A stretch of DNA of 64,000 nucleotides, from NCBI RefSeq assembly GCF_015472005.1, contig NZ_BMAQ01000001.1:124001-188000 (forward strand), given 5' to 3'. This document shows positions 18,725 through 26,864 of this stretch, in pieces; position 1 is the first letter of the stretch; each line of letters starts with the position of its first letter. A program made the position numbers and the translations under genes. Below the pieces are notes generated by a model that was given only the letters and a program-made list of their open reading frames with translations, had not been told where the DNA came from and did not search any database. The stretch comes from Insulibacter thermoxylanivorax. GTDB taxonomy: Bacteria; Bacillota; Bacilli; Paenibacillales; DA-C8.

Positions 18725-18770
18725 AGATGGGTGAAGCAGATGGGTGAAGCCGATGGGTGAAGCCGATGGG
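18725..18770. repeat. 13-bp tandem repeat, about 3.5 copies
   Basis: AGATGGGTGAAGC occurs at 18725 and 18738, then as CGATGGGTGAAGC at 18751, then a half copy. The period is not a multiple of three and no ribosome site is near, so it is probably not coding. Looser copies extend upstream. Confidence 0.85.
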
Positions 18771-18820
18771 ATGCAGCGGAGGAATGGAGCGAACGGCTGG
18801 AGCGGAGGTGTGCGGTGGGA

Positions 18821-19001
18821 TTTAGTACGAAATTTAGGATATAAGCTCCGCGTAGTGCCTATGATTTGAGGTTTTTATCCTAATATTTGGACAATATCGG
18901 CTCGATTCGTCTTGCTGCGGCGGATTTTGTACGAATTTTCGTATAAATAGTTCCAACTGCCTCCGAGCTCTAGTTGGTTTTGTCCTAAGAATCTGTTAAA
19001 A
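18821..19001. repeat. Array 1 of 52-bp units with a 24-bp palindrome
   Basis: Four imperfect palindromes of about 24 bp start at 18821, 18873, 18925 and 18978, a spacing of 52, 52 and 53 bp. The best-preserved halves are TTTTGTCCTAA and TAGGATATAA. The 28-29 bp between palindromes differ from unit to unit. The same motif and period occur at 62280-62458. There is no coding sense and no cas gene nearby. Confidence 0.8.
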
Positions 19002-19046
19002 CCGATCGCAACTGATCGAGCTGCAAACATGATTGAGCACCTACGG

Positions 19047-19072
19047 CCGGGCATACAGCCCGGTTATTTTTT
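19047..19072 (+). terminator. Rho-independent terminator downstream of repeat array 1
   Basis: CCGGGC and GCCCGG with a 5-base loop are followed by TTATTTTTT. It stands 420 bp after ytfJ, so either ytfJ mRNA includes the whole array or a separate transcript starts in the gap. Confidence 0.8.
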
Positions 19073-19226
19073 GTCTTGTTCGGCTTGTTCATTTTCTGCA
19101 CATCTCCTACGCATATGAGAAATGGATGAGCATATACATGTACAAGACTATAGAGGTTGTCGCCTAGGTGCAGGCAGTAAGTTTCAGCACAGAGCACAAG
19201 GTGTCTGGAAGATGGGGGAGGGGACG

Positions 19227-20588
19227 ATGAGAAGCACGAGAATGGGACGCACGGAAATGGATAGCACGAGTATCGGAAGCACGAAAATAGGCAGCACAAG
19301 GATGGAAAATTCAAGAATGGAAAGCACGAAAAACAAATGCACAAATATGGGAAGCACGAGAATCGGAAGCAAGCGAATAAGCAGCACCCAAAGGAAAAGC
19401 TCGGCGGCGGGGAATTCAACGGGGAGCTGTACAAGGATAAGAAACATCATTCTAATCACATGCATCATCCTGTTCGCCGGAGCGATCCTTCCTGCAGCAG
19501 CTGTTGCCAATCATACGGCGTTGCCTCCGGAGATCCGTACGGATGCCCGTGCGGCAGCACTGATCGATGTGGGATCAGGAAGGATCCTGTACAGTCACAA
19601 CGGGGATGAGCGGCTGCTCATCGCCAGCTTGACCAAGATCATGACAGCGGTCGTTGCTTTGGAGAACGGGAATCTGACGGATATCGTCACCGTCAGCCCC
19701 AGCGCAGTGGGCAAAGAAGGCTCTTCTATCTATTTGCGGGAAGGACAGCAGATGACTTTGCACAACCTGCTGTACGGGCTTATGCTGCGTTCGGGCAACG
19801 ATGCTGCCACGGCAATCGCAGAGCATATCGGGGGAACAGAGGAAGGGTTCGTCTACATGATGAACGAAAAGGCGGCTGAACTGGGGCTTGCCAATACCTC
19901 CTTTCGAAACCCCCATGGACTGGATATGGAAGACCATTATTCAAGTGCTGTTGATCTGGCGAAACTAACGGCTTATGCCCTTAAGAATCCCGACTTTCGC
20001 GAGATTGTATCGACGAAGGTGAAGCGTGTGCCCAATTCCGATCCGGAAGCCCGCTGGGATCATATCTGGTACAACAAGAATAAGATGCTGACTCTGTATG
20101 AAGGGGCGAACGGGGTGAAGACAGGTTACACAAAAGCCGCTGGCCGCGGGCTGGTCAGCTCGGCGACGCGGGACGGCAGACAGCTCGCCGCTGTTACGAT
20201 CAACGATGGCAACGACTGGCTGGATCATGCACGGCTCCTCGATTGGGGGTTCCAATACTATAAGAACATCCGCTTAGTAGAGAAAGGACAGCGAGTAGAG
20301 GACACCCCCTATGCTGCGGCTAGATCCTTCGATTATCCGCTGTACGAAGGAGAGATCGATCATATCTCACATGAGATCATCCTGGAACCGGAGAACAGCG
20401 TGGACTATCGGCTGGGTGAACGCGGCAGGATGAACTTCTATCTTGACGACACCTTGATCGGCACCGTCCTTTTGATCGAGGATCCAAATGCAGAGGAGAC
20501 GAACGTCGCTTGGCATTCCGTCGATTCTTCCGAGCGCACTTTCTTGCGGACCCTGCAGATGCTGTTGACGAGGCTGTTTACCTTATAG
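19227..20588 (+). CDS. dacB: D-alanyl-D-alanine carboxypeptidase DacB (PBP5*-like) with repeat N-terminus
   Basis: A peptidase S11 enzyme with SLTK in LLIASLTKIM, SGN in LRSGNDAAT and KTG in NGVKTGYTKAAGRG. It precedes spmA-spmB as in B. subtilis, where DacB trims spore-cortex peptidoglycan in the mother cell. A long purine-rich site (GGGGGAGGGG, 19214) precedes ATG 19227; the frame is open further up to ATG 19122. From this start about 70 basic residues, mostly Ser-Thr-Arg-Met/Ile-Gly pentamers, precede the hydrophobic core IRNIILITCIILFAGAIL and a likely signal-peptidase site after AAAVA. Such a long n-region is unusual; a start inside the repeats is possible. Confidence 0.88.
   Translation: MRSTRMGRTEMDSTSIGSTKIGSTRMENSRMESTKNKCTNMGSTRIGSKRISSTQRKSSAAGNSTGSCTRIRNIILITCIILFAGAILPAAAVANHTALPPEIRTDARAAALIDVGSGRILYSHNGDERLLIASLTKIMTAVVALENGNLTDIVTVSPSAVGKEGSSIYLREGQQMTLHNLLYGLMLRSGNDAATAIAEHIGGTEEGFVYMMNEKAAELGLANTSFRNPHGLDMEDHYSSAVDLAKLTAYALKNPDFREIVSTKVKRVPNSDPEARWDHIWYNKNKMLTLYEGANGVKTGYTKAAGRGLVSSATRDGRQLAAVTINDGNDWLDHARLLDWGFQYYKNIRLVEKGQRVEDTPYAAARSFDYPLYEGEIDHISHEIILEPENSVDYRLGERGRMNFYLDDTLIGTVLLIEDPNAEETNVAWHSVDSSERTFLRTLQMLLTRLFTL
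19233..19397 (+). repeat. Eleven 15-bp units in frame at the start of dacB
   Basis: Units of the type AGCACGAGAATGGGA repeat without a gap for 165 bp, which encodes a Ser-Thr-Arg/Lys-Met/Ile-Gly/Glu pentamer. Because the period is five codons, all ATG codons in the array are in the dacB frame, and several have a GGAAG about 6-9 bases upstream. Confidence 0.9.
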
Positions 20589-20646
20589 CGGTTTTTACAA
20601 CTGGATTTCAGATCACGGAGAGTTTCACTTCTTGGGGTGAGGAGAT

Positions 20647-21243
20647 TTGGTTAATTTTATCTGGTTGTTTTTTATCCTGTGCGGTTTCATCGTTGGGGCG
20701 CTGAACGGCCGCATGGAACAAGTAACGGAGGCAGCCTTTGAAGGGGCGAAGACGGGGGTGTCCGTCTGCATCGGTCTGATCAGCGTCCTGGTCTTCTGGC
20801 TGGGACTGATGAAGATCGCCGAACAAGCGGGTCTTCTCCAGCGGCTGGGTGCGCTTCTCAGGCCGGTGATCCAGCTTCTCTTTCCTTCTATCCCGAAGGA
20901 CCATCCCGCCCTTGGTTATATCATCTCGAATATGAGCGCCAATATCCTCGGTCTCGGCAACGCTGCGACGCCGATGGGCATCAAGGCGATGCAGGAACTG
21001 CAGAAGCTCAATCGGGACAAACACACCGCCAGTGCCGACATGTGTACACTGCTGGCTCTGAACACGTCCAGTGTGACGATCATCCCAACGACGCTCATCG
21101 CCATCCGCATGAATTTTGATTCGGCGAATCCGACAGAGATCGTCGGTACGACGCTGATCGCTACGATGATCGCTACGGCGGCGGCGATTCTTGCGGACCG
21201 ATGGTACAGAAGCCGCAGCGGGCCGACGCTGTTGAAGGAGTGA
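20647..21243 (+). CDS. spmA: Spore maturation protein A
   Basis: A 198-residue membrane protein of the SpmA/nucleoside-recognition (Gate) domain family, with GAKTGVSVCIGLISVLVFWLG-like helices and the conserved NMSANILGLGNAATPMG. It is needed with SpmB for spore-core dehydration. The TTG start (MVNFIW) resembles the B. subtilis start; GGTGAGG lies just upstream. Confidence 0.93.
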   Translation: MVNFIWLFFILCGFIVGALNGRMEQVTEAAFEGAKTGVSVCIGLISVLVFWLGLMKIAEQAGLLQRLGALLRPVIQLLFPSIPKDHPALGYIISNMSANILGLGNAATPMGIKAMQELQKLNRDKHTASADMCTLLALNTSSVTIIPTTLIAIRMNFDSANPTEIVGTTLIATMIATAAAILADRWYRSRSGPTLLKE

Positions 21244-21250
21244 TTCCATC

Positions 21251-21790
21251 TTGTACGGGCTGGTCTCTGCGATCTCGATATGGGCGGTCCCGGTGATGAT
21301 CGCCTTTATACCTCTATATGCCTCTTTTAAGAAAATTCCCGTCTATGAAACCTTCGTCGATGGTGCGAAGGACGGATTTGACACGGCCGTCAAGATCATT
21401 CCCCATCTGGTCGGAATGATGACGGCCATCAGTATCTTTCGCGCTTCCGGCGCGATGGATTTCCTCGTTGGCGCGGTTGAGCCCGTGCTTGCATGGTTCG
21501 GCGTGCCCGGCGAAGTGCTCCCCCTTGGCATCCTGCGCACGATTACCGGTGCCGGCTCGCTCGCGTATGCGACGGATCTCATCCAGCAGCACGGCCCCGA
21601 CTCCTTGATCGGACGGATCGCATCGACGATCCAAGGCAGTACGGATACGACCTTGTATGTGATCACCGTCTATTTCGGCGCCGTCGGCATCCGCAATTCC
21701 CGCTATGCGGTGAAAGTCGGATTATTCGCGGATCTCGTCGGGTTTATCGCCGCGATTTCCATCTGTATGCTTGTCTTCGGTTCTGCTTAA
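21251..21790 (+). CDS. spmB: Spore maturation protein B
   Basis: A 179-residue Gate-domain membrane protein, partner of SpmA. Typical segments are FVDGAKDGFDTAVKIIPHLV near residue 35 and GSTDTTLYVITVYFGAVGI. It starts at TTG 21251 with GAAGGAG 9 bases upstream, 7 bases after spmA. Confidence 0.93.
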   Translation: MYGLVSAISIWAVPVMIAFIPLYASFKKIPVYETFVDGAKDGFDTAVKIIPHLVGMMTAISIFRASGAMDFLVGAVEPVLAWFGVPGEVLPLGILRTITGAGSLAYATDLIQQHGPDSLIGRIASTIQGSTDTTLYVITVYFGAVGIRNSRYAVKVGLFADLVGFIAAISICMLVFGSA

Positions 21791-21872
21791 GGACCTTGGC
21801 ATCATGCGGTCCGCGGGCGAACTTGTGATTTGCATGCAGGATCGTTATGATTAGACTGAGGTGGAAGAGAAG

Positions 21873-22613
21873 ATGGAAAGATTACAGAAAGTATTGGCTC
21901 ATGCAGGTGTGGCCTCCCGAAGAAAATGCGAAGAACTCATCCTGCAAGGCAAGGTGGAGGTCAATGATCAGGTTGTGACAACCCTGGGTGTTAAGGTGGA
22001 TCCCGATGTAGATGTCATCAAAGTGAATGGCCGGCCGATCAGGAAAGAGCAAAAAGTCTACATTGTGCTTCATAAACCAAAGGGTGTGATCACGAGCGTC
22101 AAGGATCCCAAAGGGCGGCGCGTCGTGACCGATTATCTGAAGGGCATCAAGGAACGGGTCTATCCCGTGGGCAGGTTGGATTATGATACAGAAGGGCTGC
22201 TGCTGCTGACCAATGACGGCGAATTTGCCAATCTGCTGATGCACCCCAGCCATCATGTGCCGCGGACATATCATGCCTACGTGAAGGGGGTTCCCCACGG
22301 GGATGTGCTGGACAAGCTGCGCGAGGGCATCATGCTGGAAGACGGCATAACCATGCCCGCTGAGGTGGAATATTACGACGTGGAGCCGGATGGAAGCTCG
22401 TCCATCATCAGCATCACGATCTATGAAGGCCGCAACCGACAGGTTCGCCGCATGTTCGAGAAAGTGGGGTATCCCGTTTATCGCTTGAAACGGATTCAGT
22501 TTGGAACGCTGTTCCTGCATGGACTCCCGCGGGGCAAATACCGTTTGCTCTCTGCACAAGAAGTCAAAGAACTCCGTGACGCAGCTCACAAGACATACAA
22601 AATTCACAATTAA
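21873..22613 (+). CDS. rluB: 23S rRNA pseudouridine synthase RluB
   Basis: 246 residues: an S4 RNA-binding domain (LQKVLAHAGVASRRKCEELI) and an RsuA-type catalytic domain with the nucleophile Asp in PVGRLDYDTEGLLLL (about residue 102). It modifies a uridine of 23S rRNA. The ATG at 21873 is chosen because the protein then begins MERLQKVLAHAG, the usual family start, and GAGGTGG is correctly spaced; an in-frame GTG at 21861 overlaps that site. Confidence 0.94.
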   Translation: MERLQKVLAHAGVASRRKCEELILQGKVEVNDQVVTTLGVKVDPDVDVIKVNGRPIRKEQKVYIVLHKPKGVITSVKDPKGRRVVTDYLKGIKERVYPVGRLDYDTEGLLLLTNDGEFANLLMHPSHHVPRTYHAYVKGVPHGDVLDKLREGIMLEDGITMPAEVEYYDVEPDGSSSIISITIYEGRNRQVRRMFEKVGYPVYRLKRIQFGTLFLHGLPRGKYRLLSAQEVKELRDAAHKTYKIHN

Positions 22614-22664
22614 CTCGTAGGGAGACCGGAATTTTCCGCTATAATAGGTAAGGGGTGAACGGCC

Positions 22665-23195
22665 ATGGCACGCAATAAATGGGTGCAACTGAGCATACTC
22701 GCCGTGATGATCGCAGCAGCGGCCATCACGATTGGCGCGAATCTGTCTCAGTCGCCCGTACCTAAGGTTGGCGAAAAAGCACCCGATTTCAGCCTGTACG
22801 GCTTGGATGGTGATCAATACTCGCTTAGTGATTACATAGGCCGTCCAATAATTGTGAATTTTTGGGGAAGTTTCTGTGAACCTTGTGTTAGAGAAATGCC
22901 CCTGCTTCAGCGAAAATACGAGCAATATCAAGACACGGGGCTTGTCGTGCTGGGCGTAAATCTGGATGAGAGCACCGTCACCATCCATAACTTCACGAGG
23001 GGCATGAACCTGACCTTTCCGATCCTGTTAGACAAGAATATCGTACGCAAACAATATGGCGTATATCAATATCCAACGACCTTCTTCATCGATCACCAAG
23101 GTATGATTCGCGAGAAGATTGTCGGTGAGATGAACGAAGGAAAGCTGCCATCCCATGATATCGAACGAGCCATTCAACGCCTGCTCCACGGCTGA
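22665..23195 (+). CDS. resA: Thiol-disulfide oxidoreductase ResA
   Basis: A 176-residue membrane-anchored thioredoxin-like protein: an N-terminal helix (residues 7-24), then FWGSFCEPCVREMP with the CEPC active site (about residues 74-77) and the cis-Pro segment YQYPTTFFID. It reduces the heme-binding cysteines of apocytochrome c outside the membrane. First gene of resABCDE. Confidence 0.95.
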   Translation: MARNKWVQLSILAVMIAAAAITIGANLSQSPVPKVGEKAPDFSLYGLDGDQYSLSDYIGRPIIVNFWGSFCEPCVREMPLLQRKYEQYQDTGLVVLGVNLDESTVTIHNFTRGMNLTFPILLDKNIVRKQYGVYQYPTTFFIDHQGMIREKIVGEMNEGKLPSHDIERAIQRLLHG

Positions 23196-23242
23196 AGCCG
23201 TGTGCAGGTCTTGTTTGTGTATATATGGGGAGGAACCTGACT

Positions 23243-24850
23243 TTGCTGATTAACACAAAATGCGAATGCGGCCATCAAAATCCCGTCGGTACTGTGCTCT
23301 GTGAGGCCTGCGGATTGCCCGTCAATCGGGAAGAAGCAGAGTCCAGCCAGCCGCTTGAGATGAGATATGAGGGGGCCGCCAGACGATCGCAAAAAGCCAA
23401 TCCTAATCTATTAGATCGCATATGGAATTTCTTCTCTTCGGTAAAAGTTGCGGTATACTTGATCATCATCACGCTGCTGGCGTCCATCTTGGGCACGCTG
23501 TTGCCGCAGGTGAACGTGGTTCCAAGCCATGATCCCGCCGCATACTATGCGGAGGAATACGGTCGCTGGGGAGAAATCTATTATGCGCTGGGCCTTGCCG
23601 ACACCTTCGGCAGCTGGTGGTACAAGACCTTAATCCTAATGATCGCGGCTTCTCTCATTATATGCAGCCTCGATCGGATCATTCCCTTATATCGAGCGCT
23701 TAACAAACAACACCCCCTGAAGCATGAAACCTTCCTCAAGCGGCAGAAGGTTGTCTATATGGGGGAGGTAGATGATCCGGAAACGTGGCTCGAACGGATG
23801 CAGGAAGCGCTGCGAGCCCGCCGCTATCGCGTCACACGTGAGGGAACAGCGATGCTGGCGGAGAAGAATCGCTTCAGCCGCTGGGGGCCGTATATCAATC
23901 ACGTCGGACTCATCATCTTGTTGGCTGCTCTGTTAACACGGGGAATCCCGGGATGGTTTATGGAGCAGGGCATCGCACTCAGGGAAGGGGAGACGGGTCC
24001 GATCCCCGGTACGGAATACTACCTCCAGAATCTGAAGTTCACGGAATTGAAGGAAATCGGACCGCACGTCAGCGGGCAAGAGATTCAGTTCGCCTTCGAA
24101 ACCGAAGCGGTGCTCTACCGCTGCGTTGCGGATTGCCATAATCCCTTGGTTGAACCGAAGCTGGAGGAGATCATGCGGCATACGATCAAGCCCAATGATC
24201 CGCTGGTCTATGGGGACTATTCCATCTACCAGATCGACTATGAGTTTCTTCCGCAAGTGACGGTCATGACGCTTAAGGTATCCGCGGGAGATGAGATCCA
24301 TGGAGAGCTTGTCTTGGATCTCATGGATCCGGCACCTTCTTACCAGCTTGGGGGGCTTGAGATTGAGCTTACCGGCTACTATCCGGAGCTGACCAATATC
24401 GACGGGGCGCCGGCGACGAAGTCGCGTCTGCCGCACAATCCGGCGTTCATCTTCGAGATCAGCCGCGGGGACGGCGAGAAGGAAACCTATTTCCTCGTAC
24501 CCTTCGAGCGCTATCAGACGCGCATAGCCGGATCAGCGGGGGAACCGCTTCATTTCGAAGTGACGGATATGGAAGCCTCTTTATATAGTTCATATCTGTT
24601 GGTCCGTGTGGAGAAAGCTCTGCCTTATATTCTGGCAGGCGCCTTTATCTTCTTGTTCGGCGTGGTGATCGGCATCTACTGGCAGCATCGCCGAATCTGG
24701 GTGCGCATCGACGATCGTCGTCTCTTGATCGGCGCGCATACGAACAAGAATTGGTACGGTTTGCGTGATGAACTGGCCAAGATCCTGCATAAGACCGGCA
24801 TTGAAACGGATAACCAATCGCTTGATAACAGTGGGGGGATCAGAACGTGA
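23243..24850 (+). CDS. resB: Cytochrome c biogenesis protein ResB (Ccs1)
   Basis: A 535-residue ResB-family protein. It starts with a small zinc-ribbon-like segment (CECGHQNPVGTVLCEACG), then membrane helices around residues 65, 140 and 225, a large outer domain, and a last helix near residue 470. With ResC it forms the system II heme ligase. TTG 23243 is preferred: GGGGAGG lies 9 bases upstream and the resulting start resembles the family start; ATG 23225 overlaps the ribosome site. Its stop overlaps resC by 4 bases. Confidence 0.93.
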   Translation: MLINTKCECGHQNPVGTVLCEACGLPVNREEAESSQPLEMRYEGAARRSQKANPNLLDRIWNFFSSVKVAVYLIIITLLASILGTLLPQVNVVPSHDPAAYYAEEYGRWGEIYYALGLADTFGSWWYKTLILMIAASLIICSLDRIIPLYRALNKQHPLKHETFLKRQKVVYMGEVDDPETWLERMQEALRARRYRVTREGTAMLAEKNRFSRWGPYINHVGLIILLAALLTRGIPGWFMEQGIALREGETGPIPGTEYYLQNLKFTELKEIGPHVSGQEIQFAFETEAVLYRCVADCHNPLVEPKLEEIMRHTIKPNDPLVYGDYSIYQIDYEFLPQVTVMTLKVSAGDEIHGELVLDLMDPAPSYQLGGLEIELTGYYPELTNIDGAPATKSRLPHNPAFIFEISRGDGEKETYFLVPFERYQTRIAGSAGEPLHFEVTDMEASLYSSYLLVRVEKALPYILAGAFIFLFGVVIGIYWQHRRIWVRIDDRRLLIGAHTNKNWYGLRDELAKILHKTGIETDNQSLDNSGGIRT

Positions 24851-26124
24851 ACATCGAACAGACGGAAGCGCTTATCGGATTAAGCAGCAGGTTCCTGATG
24901 GCGGCATTCATCCTTTATAATCTAGCCTTCATCGTATTCGGTATATCCGTCTTGGGCAAGCGATGGAGCAACCGCGAACCCAAGGAGCATGAGCGGCACT
25001 GGGGAAATATCGGCCTCGGCATCGCCCTGCTGGGCTTCTTGACGCAGGCGGCCTTTACGGGGCTGCGCTGGGCCGCATCCGGGCATATTCCGGTAGCGAA
25101 TTTATATGAGTTTCTGACTTTCTTCGGCATGATGATCGTACTCGCCTTTATATTGATCTATCTTATCTATCGCAAACCGTTGACCGGACTCTTTGCCATG
25201 CCCTTGGCCGTAGTGATCATCGCCTATGGCGCGGTTTTCCCGAGCGAGGTGAAGCCGCTGATCCCGCAGCTCCAGAGCATATGGCTCTATGTCCATGTCA
25301 CATTGGCTGCCCTTGGTGAGGCCTTCCTCGCTGTAGGTTTTGCAGCCGGACTCATGTACCTGCTGCGTACGGTGAATTTCCAAGATCCAAGCAAATCAGG
25401 GAGACGCAAAATACTGGGTGTTGAGCTGACGCTGTTCACCTTGCTCACGCTGATCTCCTTTATCGTCTTGGTATTCGCCTTCCGGGGGGCAGGCTATCAT
25501 GCGGAATTCCTGCAGACGACGGTAGAGACGGATTCCCTCGGACAAGAATTCGAAGTTGAAAACGTGGTAGAATATACATTGCCCCCGCTTATCAAACCGC
25601 ATCATAGTGAAATCATAGAGATGCAGCCGTTTCTTGGGATCCAGCAGCCTTGGTTTGAAGCCCCGGGCTGGATGCAAGGGGTGAACGCCGGGCGCAAATT
25701 AAACACGATCGTCTGGTCGCTTCTTGCCGGAACGATCCTGTATGCACTTATCCGTCTGATCATCCGCAGGCCGCTCGGAGTTGCTGTGAGCCCAATCATG
25801 AACGGCATCGATGAACATGATCTCGACGAGATCAGCTATCGGGCAATCGCTATCGGGTATCCGATCTTCACTTTGGGCGCTCTCATCTTCGCCAGTATAT
25901 GGGCTCACCAAGCATGGGGAAGGTTCTGGGCCTTCGATCCGAAGGAGACCTGGGCATTGATCACTTGGTTATTCTATACTGCTTATCTCCATCTTCGTCT
26001 GTCCAGAGGCTGGCAGGGTGAGAAGTCCGCCTGGATGTCCGTCATCGGATTTTTGATCATTATGTTCACACTGATCGGTGTCAATCTCGTCATCGCTGGT
26101 CTTCATTCTTATGCTGGCGTGTAA
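24847..26124 (+). CDS. resC: Cytochrome c biogenesis protein ResC (CcsA)
   Basis: A 425-residue polytopic protein of the heme-handling CcsA family. The tryptophan-rich heme motif is seen in WAHQAWGRFWAFDPKETWAL (about residues 351-370), flanked by conserved His residues. It works with ResB to deliver heme to apocytochromes. GTG start, overlapping resB (GTGA). Confidence 0.95.
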   Translation: MNIEQTEALIGLSSRFLMAAFILYNLAFIVFGISVLGKRWSNREPKEHERHWGNIGLGIALLGFLTQAAFTGLRWAASGHIPVANLYEFLTFFGMMIVLAFILIYLIYRKPLTGLFAMPLAVVIIAYGAVFPSEVKPLIPQLQSIWLYVHVTLAALGEAFLAVGFAAGLMYLLRTVNFQDPSKSGRRKILGVELTLFTLLTLISFIVLVFAFRGAGYHAEFLQTTVETDSLGQEFEVENVVEYTLPPLIKPHHSEIIEMQPFLGIQQPWFEAPGWMQGVNAGRKLNTIVWSLLAGTILYALIRLIIRRPLGVAVSPIMNGIDEHDLDEISYRAIAIGYPIFTLGALIFASIWAHQAWGRFWAFDPKETWALITWLFYTAYLHLRLSRGWQGEKSAWMSVIGFLIIMFTLIGVNLVIAGLHSYAGV

Positions 26125-26141
26125 TTATTGGAGGTGTATGG

Positions 26142-26864
26142 ATGATGAATAATGAGAAGCAATTGCATATCCTAGTCGTCGATGATGAGGAGCGTATTCG
26201 CCGTTTACTTCGCATGTATTTGGAGAAGGAAGGGTTCTTGATCTCGGAGGCTAAGGATGGGGAGACAGCGTTGCAGATGGCGCTCGATCAGGATTATGAC
26301 TGCATCTTGCTGGATCTGATGCTGCCGAACATGGATGGAATTGATGTATGCTCCAAACTTCGGCAAACCAAAAATACGCCGGTGATCATGTTAACGGCGC
26401 GCGGCGAAGAATCGAACCGCGTTCAAGGTTTCGAAGTCGGTGCGGACGACTATGTGGTGAAGCCCTTCAGCCCGCGTGAAGTGATCTATCGCGTGAAGGC
26501 GGTTCTCAGACGCACTGCAGCGGGAGCGGCTGTCGCCAACGATAACCGCAGCAACAACATCGTATTCCCGCATCTGGTCATCGAACACGATGCCCACCGG
26601 GTTACTGCGGGCGGCGTGGAAGTCAATCTTACACCGAAGGAGTATGAACTGCTGCATTACCTTGCATCCTCACCGGACAAAGTATTCTCCCGCGAGCAGT
26701 TGCTGAAGGATGTTTGGAATTATGAGTTCTTCGGCGATCTGCGCACCGTGGACACACATATCAAACGGCTCCGCGAAAAATTAACGAAATCCTCACCGGA
26801 AGCTGCTGCTATGATCACCACCGTATGGGGAGTTGGTTATAAGCTCGAGGTGCCTAAGGAATGA
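26142..26864 (+). CDS. resD: Response regulator ResD
   Basis: A 240-residue OmpR-type regulator. The receiver domain has DDEE near residue 14, the phosphoacceptor in DCILLDLMLPNMDG (about Asp56) and the Lys in VVKPFSPRE; the winged helix at the C-terminus has VDTHIKRLREKL. ResD controls aerobic/anaerobic respiration genes. GGAGGTG precedes the ATG; its end overlaps resE (ATGA). Confidence 0.94.
   Translation: MMNNEKQLHILVVDDEERIRRLLRMYLEKEGFLISEAKDGETALQMALDQDYDCILLDLMLPNMDGIDVCSKLRQTKNTPVIMLTARGEESNRVQGFEVGADDYVVKPFSPREVIYRVKAVLRRTAAGAAVANDNRSNNIVFPHLVIEHDAHRVTAGGVEVNLTPKEYELLHYLASSPDKVFSREQLLKDVWNYEFFGDLRTVDTHIKRLREKLTKSSPEAAAMITTVWGVGYKLEVPKE

Noticed and set aside
18821-19001. CRISPR-like repeat-spacer array
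   Set aside because: Repeats are diverged rather than identical, only four units occur, and there are no cas genes.
21882-22988. 368-codon open frame on the minus strand
   Set aside because: Shadow of rluB and resA, both with intact motifs.
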